Below are positions 50,190-58,173 of a stretch of DNA of 64,000 nucleotides, piece after piece. How positions within the stretch are numbered: the first letter of the stretch is position 1; each line of letters begins with the position of its first letter. The stretch spans positions 744,001 to 808,000 of the forward strand of contig NZ_SDWT01000001.1 in NCBI RefSeq assembly GCF_004137255.1, read 5' to 3'. Source of the DNA: Nocardioides oleivorans. Its GTDB lineage: Bacteria > Actinomycetota > Actinomycetes > Propionibacteriales > Nocardioidaceae. A model generated the notes under the pieces. It had not been told where the DNA came from. It was given only the letters and a program-made list of their open reading frames with translations, and ran no database searches. The position numbers and the translations under genes were made by a program.

Positions 50190-51788
50190 GATCTTTTCGT
50201 CCAGCTCGCGTCGGTTGTCGCGGCGCACGCGCACCTCGACCACCTCGATGCCGCCGTTGGGCATCGCCAGCGCCTGCTCCAGCCCGGGCAGCCCGTCGAC
50301 GCGCAGGTGCGGCACGCGCATCGCGGCGCACAGGCTCGCGACGTCGACGCCGTGCGGGGTGCCGAAGAGCGTGTCGAAGCGGTCGGCGTACGCCGGCGCC
50401 CCCTGCTCGAGCGTGGCGAAGATCGAGCCACCGTCGTCGTTGACCACGACGATCGTCAGGTCCGGCCGCTCCTCGCGCGGGCCGATGACGAGCCCGGTGC
50501 TGTCGTGCAGGAAGGTCACGTCGCCCATCAGCGCGATCGAGCGCGTCGACTGTGGCCGGCCCAGCGCGGCGCCGATCGCGCTGCTGATCGTGCCGTCGAT
50601 GCCGGCCAGGCCGCGGTTGGCCGCCACGAAGCGCCGGGCACCGACCTCGTAGCGGGCGGCCATCAGGTCGAGGTCGCGCACCGGGTTGGAGGCGCCGAGG
50701 AAGAGCAGCCCGCCGGGCGGCAACGCCCTGCTCACCGCACCGGCCACCTCGTGCGGGGTCAGGTCGGGCTCGGCCGCGAGCAGCGCGTCGAGGGCGCGGC
50801 CCGTCGTGCGGTCGGCCTCCCGCCACTCCTCGAGCCACGCGGGGTCGTCGGTGCCGTCGAGCAGGAGGTGGTCGGCCTCGTGCGCGACGGGGAACGGCCG
50901 CTCGGACCACGTGCCCCGGTGGGTGGCCGAGACCACCTCGACGTCGGGGCGACCGAGGAGCCGGGCGACCGGCCGCGAGAGCGTCGGGTGCCCGAGGACG
51001 ACGGCGCGCTCGACGCGGGCGCCGAGCTCGCCGGACAGGAGGAGCCGGTAGGTGCGGATCGCGTGGTCGCCCGTGCGCGACCCGCTGGAGGGCTCGGCGA
51101 GCAGCGGCCAGCCTGCGCGCTCGGCGAGGTTGCGGGCGAACGGTCCGGCGTCGTCACCGGCCACGACGACCGTGCGGGGACCCATCGCGAGCACGTGCTG
51201 GGTCTGCGTCGGGCCGAGGTCGAGGTCGACCCACTCGGGGGCCTCCCCTCCGTCCCACCCGTCGTCGTCGGGGAGCAGGGGGTCGTCGAGCTGGACGTTG
51301 AGGTGGAGCGGACTGCGGTGGCGGTGGCGGCGCACGAACGCGAGCAGCTCGTCGAGGTCGGGCCCGCCTTCGCCCGACGTGACGTCGAGCGTCGGCGCGA
51401 AGCTCGCGAAGAGGTCGACCTGGTCGGTGGTCTGGTTGGCGTCGGTGCCGCGCAGCCGGGCCGGACGGTCGGCCGTCACGACCACGAGCGGCACTCCGGC
51501 GTGGGCGGCCTCCATCACGGCCGGGAGCAGGTTGGCCGCGGCGGTGCCGGAGGTGCAGACGACGGCGGCCGCCTCACGGCGGATCTTCGCGAGGCCGAGC
51601 GCGAGGAAGGCGGCGGTCCGCTCGTCGATCCGGGTGTGCAGGCGCAGCCCACCGGCCAGCGAGGCGTCGTAGAGCGCGAAGGACAGCGGGGCGTTGCGCG
51701 AGCCGGGCGCGACCACGACCTCGCGCACGCCGGCACCGCGGAGCGCCGTCACCACGGCGCGGGCGAGCTCGGTCGAGGGGTTGGTCAC
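50169..51788 (-). CDS. menD: SEPHCHC synthase
   Basis: A 539-residue thiamine-dependent enzyme that joins isochorismate and 2-oxoglutarate in menaquinone synthesis. VVAPGSRNAPLSFAL, IDERTAAFLALGLAK, then the thiamine diphosphate/Mg site MGDVTFLHDSTGL with VVNDDGGSIF. The GTG at 51788 overlaps the menC stop (GTGA); the open frame upstream is antisense-like Arg/Ala-rich translation of menC and is discarded. Confidence 0.95.
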   Translation of the reverse strand: MTNPSTELARAVVTALRGAGVREVVVAPGSRNAPLSFALYDASLAGGLRLHTRIDERTAAFLALGLAKIRREAAAVVCTSGTAAANLLPAVMEAAHAGVPLVVVTADRPARLRGTDANQTTDQVDLFASFAPTLDVTSGEGGPDLDELLAFVRRHRHRSPLHLNVQLDDPLLPDDDGWDGGEAPEWVDLDLGPTQTQHVLAMGPRTVVVAGDDAGPFARNLAERAGWPLLAEPSSGSRTGDHAIRTYRLLLSGELGARVERAVVLGHPTLSRPVARLLGRPDVEVVSATHRGTWSERPFPVAHEADHLLLDGTDDPAWLEEWREADRTTGRALDALLAAEPDLTPHEVAGAVSRALPPGGLLFLGASNPVRDLDLMAARYEVGARRFVAANRGLAGIDGTISSAIGAALGRPQSTRSIALMGDVTFLHDSTGLVIGPREERPDLTIVVVNDDGGSIFATLEQGAPAYADRFDTLFGTPHGVDVASLCAAMRVPHLRVDGLPGLEQALAMPNGGIEVVEVRVRRDNRRELDEKIRALVLP

Positions 51789-52726
51789 GAGGCCCGATCC
51801 TGCCCTACCGAGGCGAGCCTCCGGGTCCAGTGGGCGACCCGGTCGGCGGGCGCCGCGAGCCGGGCCAGCGCGGCCTCGTCGACCTCGGGCCGGGCGACGG
51901 GCAGCAGCCCGTCCACGGGCAGCAGCGGGTCGACGGCGACGTCGTCGGTGAGCAGCTGGACCGTCGCCAGCCCGCATGCGTGGTGCAGCTCGGGCAGCGC
52001 TGCGGCCAGCGCGACGCCGGCGGCGATGCCGACGCTCGACTCGACGGCGCTCGACACCACCACGGGGAGCCCGATGTCCTCGGCGATCCGCAGGCACGCA
52101 CGGACCCCGCCCAGGGGCTGGACCTTCAGCACGGCGATGTCCGCCGCCTCGAGGTCGCGCACCCGGTAGGGGTCCTCGGCCCGCCGGATCGACTCGTCCG
52201 CGGCGATCGGCACCTGCACCCGGCGACGTACGACGGCGAGGTCCTCGACGCTCGCGACCGGCTGCTCGACGTACTCGAGTCCACCGGCGGCGCGGTCGAG
52301 CGCGGCGATGGCGCGCACCGCCTCGTCGACGTCCCACCCACCGTTGGCGTCCACCCGGACCAGCCCACCGGGCCCGAGCGCGTCGCGGACCGCCTCGAGG
52401 CGCGCGAGGTCGTCGGCGAGCACCTGTCCGCTCTCGGCGACCTTGACCTTGGCGGTGCGGCAGCCGCCGGCGGTGACGATGGCGTGGGCGCGCTCGGGGT
52501 CGGTGGCGGGCACGGTCACGTTGACGGGTACGACGTCGCGCACCGGTGCCGGCCAGCCCACGTCCGCGGCCTCCCGGGCGCAGGCCAGCCACGGGCGGGA
52601 GACGGCGTCGTCGTACTCCAGGAAGGGCGACCACTCGCCCCAGCCGGCCTCACCGCGGACGAGCAGGCCCTCGCGGACGGTGATGCCGCGGAACCTCGTG
52701 CGGAGCGGGATGGAGAAGACGTGCAT
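51785..52726 (-). CDS. menC: o-Succinylbenzoate synthase
   Basis: A 313-residue enolase-superfamily enzyme that dehydrates SHCHC to o-succinylbenzoate. Catalytic lysine in TAKVKVAE, metal ligands D (VRVDANGGW), E (YVEQPV) and D (IAADES), and the second lysine in VLKVQPLGG. Short N-terminal capping part. ATG 52726 shares a base with the menE stop (TGATG). Confidence 0.95.
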   Translation of the reverse strand: MHVFSIPLRTRFRGITVREGLLVRGEAGWGEWSPFLEYDDAVSRPWLACAREAADVGWPAPVRDVVPVNVTVPATDPERAHAIVTAGGCRTAKVKVAESGQVLADDLARLEAVRDALGPGGLVRVDANGGWDVDEAVRAIAALDRAAGGLEYVEQPVASVEDLAVVRRRVQVPIAADESIRRAEDPYRVRDLEAADIAVLKVQPLGGVRACLRIAEDIGLPVVVSSAVESSVGIAAGVALAAALPELHHACGLATVQLLTDDVAVDPLLPVDGLLPVARPEVDEAALARLAAPADRVAHWTRRLASVGQDRAS

Positions 52727-53748
52727 CACAGGCTGCTCCTCAACGCCTGCCGGTCGACCTTGCCGTTGGCGAGCAGCGGCAGCGCGTCGACCCGGCGGAC
52801 CTCGCGCGGCGCCCACGAGCGCGGGTGGACCTCACCGACCCAGTCCCGCAGCTCGGCGTCCGGGACGGCCCCGCCGACGACGACGGCGACCAGCCGCTGG
52901 CCCCACTCGTCGTCGGGCACGCCCAGCACCTCGGCCTGCTCGACCGACGGGTGCTCGCGCAGCCGCCGGGCGACGGCGGGCAGCGGGACCTTCACCCCTC
53001 CGCTGATCACGACGTCGTCGATGCGGCCGAGCACCCGCAGCCGCCCGTCCTCGTCGAGCCGGCCCGCGTCGGAGGTGAGGAACCACCCGTCGACCAGCGT
53101 CTCGGCGGTCAGCCCGGGGTCGTCGAGGTAGTGGCTGAACAGGGTCGGCCCGGCGAGCCGGACCCGCCCGTCCGCGGCGATCGTGACGCCGACGCCGTCG
53201 AGCGGCAGGCCGTCGTAGACGCAGCCGCCGGCGGTCTCCGACGAGCCGTAGGTCGTGACCACGTGGATGCCGGCCTCCTCCGCGCGGTGGCGGAGCGCGG
53301 GGTCGATGCCGCCGCCGCCGACGAGCACGGTGTGGCAGCGCGCGAGCGCCGCGACCTGCGTGGGGTCGTCGAGGACGCGGTGCAGCTGGGTCGGCACGAG
53401 CGAGGTGAAGACCGGGGCGTCGTCGGGGCTCGCGCCGACCGCCGCGACGAGGTCGAGACCCTCCACGACGACGGGCTCGTGACCGGCGACGAGGGAGCGC
53501 ACCACCACCTGCACCCCGGCGACGTACGACGACGGGAGCGCGAGCAGCCAGCGGCCCGAGGCCCCGAGCCGGCGGGCCGACGCGGTGACGCTGGCCAGCA
53601 CGGCCGAGCGCGGGAGGACGACCCCCTTGGGGCGGCCGGTGGAGCCGGACGTCTCGATGAGCAGCGGCTCCGGGTCGTCGGCCGCGAGCCACTGCGCCAG
53701 CTGCCGGACCGCGACCGCGGGGTCGTCGGACGGTCGCAGGAAACTCAC
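52726..53748 (-). CDS. menE: o-Succinylbenzoate-CoA ligase
   Basis: A 340-residue ANL ligase, short as usual for actinobacterial MenE. P-loop ETSGSTGRPKGVVL, YGSSETAGGCVYDG, DAGRLDEDGRLRVLGRIDD and the catalytic Lys in NGKVDRQAL are all present. GTG at 53748 lies 7 nt after a TAGCGT -10 box (53756-53761), so the mRNA is probably leaderless; the frame open to 53844 is not used. First gene of menE-menC-menD. Confidence 0.94.
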   Translation of the reverse strand: MSFLRPSDDPAVAVRQLAQWLAADDPEPLLIETSGSTGRPKGVVLPRSAVLASVTASARRLGASGRWLLALPSSYVAGVQVVVRSLVAGHEPVVVEGLDLVAAVGASPDDAPVFTSLVPTQLHRVLDDPTQVAALARCHTVLVGGGGIDPALRHRAEEAGIHVVTTYGSSETAGGCVYDGLPLDGVGVTIAADGRVRLAGPTLFSHYLDDPGLTAETLVDGWFLTSDAGRLDEDGRLRVLGRIDDVVISGGVKVPLPAVARRLREHPSVEQAEVLGVPDDEWGQRLVAVVVGGAVPDAELRDWVGEVHPRSWAPREVRRVDALPLLANGKVDRQALRSSL

Positions 53749-53755
53749 GCGACTC

Positions 53756-53765
53756 ACGCTAGTCC
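53756..53765. promoter_or_regulatory. Overlapping divergent -10 boxes of menE and an MFS gene
   Basis: ACGCTAGTCC holds TAGCGT on the minus strand (menE, 53756-53761) and TAGTCC on the plus strand (MFS, 53760-53765). The two boxes share two bases, so only one polymerase can bind at a time. Confidence 0.45.
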
Positions 53766-53786
53766 CCTCTGGGAGCATGACCGGCG

Positions 53787-55049
53787 ATGGGTGAGACGCA
53801 GGCCGGCGAGAAGCCGCAGACGTGGTGGCAACGGCAGCTGCCACCGTCGCCCCTCGCCCGGTCGCTGTCGGTCCAGTCGATCCTCTTCGCCATCGGCGAG
53901 GGCACCTTCCTCACCGGGTCCGCGGTCTTCTTCACGCAGATCGTCGGGCTCTCCGCGGCCCAGGTCGGGGTCGGCCTCACGGTCGCCGGGGTCGCGTCCT
54001 TCTTCTTCGCCGTGCCTGCCGGCAAGCTGGCCGACAAGGTCGGCACGAAGCGCATCTGGGCGATCGGTGCGGCGCTCACCGCGCTGCTCTACCTCGTGTG
54101 GCCGCTGATCACCGGCTTCGCTGCGTTCCTCGTGATGATGGTGCTGCTCGAGGTGGTCAGCCAGGCTGGCTGGAGCGGGCGCGGCGCCTACACGATCGAC
54201 GTGTTCACCCGCGAGGAGCGCGTGCAGTCGCAGGCCTTCATGCGGGCCGCGCTCAACATCGGCTTCACCCTCGGCGCCCTCATCGGCGGCCTCGCGCTGG
54301 CGACCAACAGCGACGCCGTCGTGCGTGCGGTGCCGATCCTGACCGGCGTCATCCTGCTGGGCAACGCCTTCTGGATCACCCGGCTGCCCGACCCGCCCGC
54401 GAAGGAACCGGTCGCCGCCGAGGAGGCCGTGATCAAGCCGGCCGCGCTGAAGAACCGCGCGTTCGTCGCGCTCATGACCGGCGACGGGGTGCTCGGCACC
54501 AACCAGGTGCTGCTCAACATCGTGATCCCGCTCTGGCTCGTCGAGGAGACCGACGCCCCGCGGGTGCTGCTCGCCTGGCTGTTCGGCACCAACACGGTGA
54601 TGGCCGTCCTGCTCCAGGTCGCCGCTGCGCGCGGGATCGACTCGGTAGCTCGGTCGCTGCGGGCGTCGTACATCTCCGCGGGGTTCTTCGTCCTCTCCTG
54701 CGGCATCGTGCTCGTCACCCACGACACGATCGGCTGGGCGACGATCGCGCTGGTCTGGCTCGGCCACGTCACGGTGACGGGCGCCGAGCTGTTCCAGTCG
54801 GCCGGCCACTGGGGCTACATGTCGGAGCTGACCGACGTCGACCAGCGCGCGGAGTACCAGGGCGCGGCGCACATCGGCGGCACCCTCGGCTCGGTCTGGG
54901 CGCCCGCCCTCTTCACGTTCCTGGCGATGGAGCACGGCTCGCTCGGCTGGCTCACGATCGCCGCGATCGTCGTCGTCGCGACCCTGACGATGGGGCCGTC
55001 CGCGCGTGCCGCGGAGCGCTATCTCGCGCGTCACGGGTCCGCGTCCTGA
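53787..55049 (+). CDS. MFS transporter, paralog A
   Basis: A 420-residue 12-helix transporter. GEGTFLTGSAVFFTQIVGL opens the first helices, KLADKVGTKRIW is the A-loop, and the central linker is short. It is clearly paralogous to the MFS gene at 56791-58173: both share GEGTF-GSAVFFT, GAYTIDV, N-GFTLGAL, FGTNTVM and RR/AEYQGAA motifs. The ligand is unknown; drug or metabolite efflux is typical. ATG at 53787 has weak SD context. Confidence 0.85.
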   Translation: MGETQAGEKPQTWWQRQLPPSPLARSLSVQSILFAIGEGTFLTGSAVFFTQIVGLSAAQVGVGLTVAGVASFFFAVPAGKLADKVGTKRIWAIGAALTALLYLVWPLITGFAAFLVMMVLLEVVSQAGWSGRGAYTIDVFTREERVQSQAFMRAALNIGFTLGALIGGLALATNSDAVVRAVPILTGVILLGNAFWITRLPDPPAKEPVAAEEAVIKPAALKNRAFVALMTGDGVLGTNQVLLNIVIPLWLVEETDAPRVLLAWLFGTNTVMAVLLQVAAARGIDSVARSLRASYISAGFFVLSCGIVLVTHDTIGWATIALVWLGHVTVTGAELFQSAGHWGYMSELTDVDQRAEYQGAAHIGGTLGSVWAPALFTFLAMEHGSLGWLTIAAIVVVATLTMGPSARAAERYLARHGSAS

Positions 55050-55065
55050 CCGGCGCCCCACGTCG

Positions 55066-55071
55066 TAGTCT
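55066..55071 (+). promoter_or_regulatory. -10 box of a leaderless DUF1330 gene promoter
   Basis: TAGTCT, 7 nt before the ATG at 55079. Confidence 0.5.
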
Positions 55072-55078
55072 CGACGGC

Positions 55079-55366
55079 ATGAGCGCGTACTGGATCACCA
55101 CCTACAAGGCCGTGCACGACCCCGACAAGGTGGCGGCCTACGCCGCGATCGCGGGCCCGGCCCTCACCGCCGCCGGCGGCACCTTCCTGGTCCGCGGGAT
55201 GCCCGAGGCGACCTTCGAGAAGGGTGAGACCACCCGCACCGTGGTCATCGAGTTCCCCTCGGTCGAGGCCGCCGTGGCCGCGCACGACAGCGAGGCCTAC
55301 CAGGAGGCGCTCCGCGCCCTCGACGGTGGCGCCGACCGCGACATGCGCGTCGTCCCCGGAGCCTGA
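55079..55366 (+). CDS. DUF1330 domain protein
   Basis: A 95-residue dimeric alpha/beta-barrel type protein. SAYWITTYKAVHDPDKVAAYA, FLVRGMPEATFEKGE, RTVVIEFPSVEAAVAAHDSEAYQ (read in pieces) and the GADRDMRVVPG end match the DUF1330 family. Function unknown; related folds act as small oxygenases or isomerases. Probably leaderless; the DUF1801-like gene starts 3 nt downstream. Confidence 0.88.
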   Translation: MSAYWITTYKAVHDPDKVAAYAAIAGPALTAAGGTFLVRGMPEATFEKGETTRTVVIEFPSVEAAVAAHDSEAYQEALRALDGGADRDMRVVPGA

Positions 55367-55369
55367 CCC

Positions 55370-55711
55370 GTGGCCGGCGACTGGCGCACCGACGTCGTCG
55401 ACCACCTCCGCGGCTTGATCGGCCAGGGCGCGCCGGGGGTCGAGGAGGAGGCCAAGTGGCGCAAGGCCTCCAACCCTGACGGCGTCCCCACGTTCGCCCT
55501 CGACGGGCTCATCTGCACCGTCGAGACCTACAAGGACAAGGTGAAGGTCACCTTCGCCCGCGGCGCCTCCCTCGACGACCCCGCCGGCGTCTTCAACGCC
55601 AGCCTCGACGCCGGCACGCGCCGGGCCGTCGACGTCTTCGAGGGTGACGACCTCGACGAGGACGCCTTCGTGTCACTCGTCCGGGCCGCGGTCGAGCTGA
55701 ACCGGGCGTGA
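55370..55711 (+). CDS. DUF1801/YdhG-like protein
   Basis: A 113-residue small protein. VEEEAKWRKASNPDGVPTFALDGLICTVETYKDKVKVTF (read in pieces) resembles the iron-chaperone-like YdhG/DUF1801 fold, with the W-K-PxFxxxG-x-xx-x core. Function unknown. GTG start. Its stop overlaps the GTG of a very short ORF (GTGA). Confidence 0.8.
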   Translation: MAGDWRTDVVDHLRGLIGQGAPGVEEEAKWRKASNPDGVPTFALDGLICTVETYKDKVKVTFARGASLDDPAGVFNASLDAGTRRAVDVFEGDDLDEDAFVSLVRAAVELNRA

Positions 55712-55836
55712 CGGTGCAGCCTGACGACGTCCGCGCGTCGAAGAGGCTGTCCTACGTCTGGCTCACCGACGCGGTCGCGCCCGAGCACGTCTCCGTGCAC
55801 GCTCCGACGGACCTGCAGACTGAGTCAGCTGGGTAG
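55708..55836 (+). CDS. Very short ORF, possibly a gene remnant
   Basis: A 42-codon frame starting with GTG in a GTGA overlap with the preceding gene and ending at TAG. The encoded SKRLSYV stretch faintly recalls the N-terminus of RNA 2'-phosphotransferase (KptA), but the expected continuation is absent. It could be a remnant of a larger gene lost at the edge of the accessory patch, or a chance frame. Confidence 0.3.
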   Translation: MTVQPDDVRASKRLSYVWLTDAVAPEHVSVHAPTDLQTESAG

Positions 55837-55894
55837 CGCGCCTTGCGACCCCGGCGCACCCGTGGCGCGGGCGATGTGGGGGTCCGGGCCCTGT

Positions 55895-55900
55895 CAGACT
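55895..55900 (+). promoter_or_regulatory. -10 box of a leaderless promoter for the repeat protein
   Basis: CAGACT, 6 nt before the GTG at 55907. The first base departs from TAnnnT. Confidence 0.35.
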
Positions 55901-55906
55901 GGGGCC

Positions 55907-56617
55907 GTGCCCAGCATCAACGAGCGCGCCCGCGTCGCAGCCGACCGGAGCACGACGGCTCAGACGCTCCACGAGCTCGCCTCGGACACGTCCCCCCAGG
56001 TGCGACAGGCCGTCGCCACGAACCCATCCACGTCCGTCGAGGTCCTCGACGTCCTGGTGCGGGACGAGACGTGGGCCGTGCGGTTCGCGGTCGCTGAGAA
56101 TCCCGGTCCGCACGCTCTCGCCATCGCTCTGGCGGCGTCCGACGCCGACGTGCGTGGGCGCGCGGCACAGCGCGACGACCTCGACGCGGTCGGCGCCCAA
56201 CGCGTGCTCCGCGACCCCATGCACACCGTGCGTGAGCGACTGGCTGAGGTGACACAGGATGCGAGCGTGGTGGCAGCGCTGGCGCGGGACCCGCATCCGG
56301 CTGTTCGCTCGACCATCCTTCTCAATCCGACGCTGAGCGAGGCCGACACCGAGATGCTGGCGTCGGATCCGATCGCCCAGGTCCGCGCAACGGCGGCGGG
56401 ATGTCGAAGGCTGCGACCAGAGACGCTCAGCCGTATGGCGGACGACCGATCCTCCGTGGTCCGGTGGTCAGTTCTCGTCGACAACCCCGAGCGGCTGGAC
56501 CTGGCACGCAAGATCGCTGAGGATCCCGACGAGATGAACGCCAGTCAAGCGAAGGCCCAGCTGGCGCGCCCGCGCGACTTCACGGCGTTCCTCGGCGAGA
56601 TCGATCTCATCGACTGA
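55907..56617 (+). CDS. LRV/HEAT-like repeat protein
   Basis: A 236-residue all-helical repeat protein. Six or so units of about 24 residues with the pattern LA-x-D-x(4)-VR-x(2)-VA-x-NP are visible, for example VRQAVATNP, VRFAVAENPGP and VRSTILLNP. This matches the leucine-rich-repeat-variant group, a protein-protein interaction scaffold. The codons are less G/C-biased than those of its neighbours (more GCT, GAT, CGA and AAT-type codons), suggesting recent acquisition. GTG 55907 follows a CAGACT box by 6 nt. Binding partner unknown. Confidence 0.75.
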   Translation: MPSINERARVAADRSTTAQTLHELASDTSPQVRQAVATNPSTSVEVLDVLVRDETWAVRFAVAENPGPHALAIALAASDADVRGRAAQRDDLDAVGAQRVLRDPMHTVRERLAEVTQDASVVAALARDPHPAVRSTILLNPTLSEADTEMLASDPIAQVRATAAGCRRLRPETLSRMADDRSSVVRWSVLVDNPERLDLARKIAEDPDEMNASQAKAQLARPRDFTAFLGEIDLID

Positions 56618-56660
56618 CAGTCAGACCACGCCTCGTGGACCGTGTCGGTCCTGGACGCCG

Positions 56661-56692
56661 ACAGTGCCAGATCCAGACAGTGCCAGATCCAC
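56661..56692. repeat. 16-bp tandem direct repeat, two copies
   Basis: ACAGTGCCAGATCCAG followed directly by ACAGTGCCAGATCCAC; 15 of 16 bases agree. It lies in the 173-bp gap between the repeat-protein gene and the second MFS gene. Confidence 0.8.
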
Positions 56693-56778
56693 GGGACCTG
56701 CGTCCCCGCCGAACGAGAGTAAAGAAGACGTCAAGGCGCGAGACCAAAAGACGGGACGCGGGTCCGGCGGAGCCGCCA

Positions 56779-56784
56779 CAATGT
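56779..56784 (+). promoter_or_regulatory. Possible -10 box of a leaderless MFS promoter
   Basis: CAATGT, 6 nt before the ATG at 56791. The first base departs from TAnnnT. Confidence 0.3.
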
Positions 56785-56790
56785 CCTGCG

Positions 56791-58173
56791 ATGTTCACCG
56801 CCCTGATCCGATACCTCACCCCGCCGTCCCGGCTCGCGGGTCGTCTCTCGACCCAGTCGCTGCTGTTCGCGCTGGGCGAGGGCACGTTCATGGCCGGGTC
56901 GGCGGTCTTCTTCACCGAGGTGGTCGGCCTGACCGGGCCGCAGGTCGGCCTCGGCCTCACCCTCGCCGGGATCGCGGCCTTCATCGCGGCCTACCCGATG
57001 GGCAAGGTCGTCGACCGGTTCGGGCCGAAGCGGTGCTGGGCGATCAGCTCGGCGGGCCAGGCGATGCTGGTGTGCTCGTGGCCGTTCATCGACACCTTCG
57101 AGGGCTACGTCGCTCTCGCGGTGTCGCTGGAGGTCGTGGGATCGCTCGGCAACGCGGCCCACGGTGCCTACACGATCGACGTGCTGCCGGCCGCGGAGCG
57201 GGTGGAGTCGCGCGCCTACATGTACTCCGCGCTCAACGTCGGCTTCACCCTCGGCGCGCTGGCCGGCGGCGTCGCGCTCGCGACCGAGTCGCTCAGCGTG
57301 ATCTCCGCGCTCCCCTGGTTCACCGCCGCCGTCTTCGCGCTCAACGCCGTGAACATCACCCGGCTGCCACCGGCGTCGCACGACCTCAAGACGACCGAGG
57401 AGCGCAAGGTCAGGGTCGAGGGACCGGGTCCGCTGAAGAACGTCGGGTGGCTGTTCGCCAACTTCTGCAACGGCACCCTGTGGACCAACCAGGTCATCCT
57501 CAACCTCGTCATCCCGCTGTGGCTGGTGCAGAAGACCGACGCGCCGTGGGTGGTGCTCGCGTTCCTCTTCGGCACCAACACGGTCATGTGCATCCTGCTG
57601 CCGCTCGCGGCCGCCAGGAGCGTGCGCGACCTGTCGACCGGCCTGCGCGCGATCCGGGTCTCGACGCTCTTCTTCATCGTCTCGTGCGTGATCACGCTGA
57701 CGACGCACCACAGCCTCGGCATGCTCACGATCGTCCTGTTCTTCCTGGGCCACATCACGCTGACAGGGGCGGAGCTGTTCCTGTCGGCGGCGAGCTGGAC
57801 GTTCGAGGCCGAGCTGATGGACCCGCGGCGACGCGGGGAGTACCAGGGCGCCGCCGAGCTGATGAGCACCCTGGGCCGGGTCTGGGCACCGGCCCTCTAC
57901 ACGTTCCTGGTGATGGACTGGAGCTCGCTGGGCTGGCTCGTCATCGCCGCGCTCGTCACCCTGGCGGCGGCCGGGCTGCACCCGGCTGTGCGGATGGCGC
58001 GCCGCTTCCTTGAGGAGCACGTGCCGGCCGACGTCCTCGCCGACGCCACCTCGTCGCTGAAGGTGCAGATCCCCGCGCCGCTCGGGCCGCCCATGGTCGA
58101 GCAGCCCGCCGAGCCCGGGGGCGTCTCGCCCGTCGACGTGCTGCCAGAATCCACCGGTGACCTCACCCGCTGA
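56791..58173 (+). CDS. MFS transporter, paralog B
   Basis: A 460-residue 12-helix transporter paralogous to the one at 53787-55049: GEGTFMAGSAVFFTEVVGL, KVVDRFGPKRCW, GAYTIDVLPAAERVESRAY, FLFGTNTVM, RRGEYQGAAELM. It has a longer C-terminal cytoplasmic tail (about 50 residues, Pro/Glu-rich) than paralog A. ATG at 56791. The 3' end overlaps menA by 17 nt. The ligand is unknown. Confidence 0.85.
   Translation: MFTALIRYLTPPSRLAGRLSTQSLLFALGEGTFMAGSAVFFTEVVGLTGPQVGLGLTLAGIAAFIAAYPMGKVVDRFGPKRCWAISSAGQAMLVCSWPFIDTFEGYVALAVSLEVVGSLGNAAHGAYTIDVLPAAERVESRAYMYSALNVGFTLGALAGGVALATESLSVISALPWFTAAVFALNAVNITRLPPASHDLKTTEERKVRVEGPGPLKNVGWLFANFCNGTLWTNQVILNLVIPLWLVQKTDAPWVVLAFLFGTNTVMCILLPLAAARSVRDLSTGLRAIRVSTLFFIVSCVITLTTHHSLGMLTIVLFFLGHITLTGAELFLSAASWTFEAELMDPRRRGEYQGAAELMSTLGRVWAPALYTFLVMDWSSLGWLVIAALVTLAAAGLHPAVRMARRFLEEHVPADVLADATSSLKVQIPAPLGPPMVEQPAEPGGVSPVDVLPESTGDLTR
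58145..58150 (+). promoter_or_regulatory. Possible -10 box of a leaderless menA promoter inside the MFS gene
   Basis: CAGAAT, 6 nt before the GTG at 58157. The first base departs from TAnnnT. Confidence 0.35.

Noticed and set aside
55708..55836. RNA 2'-phosphotransferase (KptA) gene
   Set aside because: Only seven residues resemble the start of KptA and the rest of the protein is absent; kept as a low-confidence ORF only.
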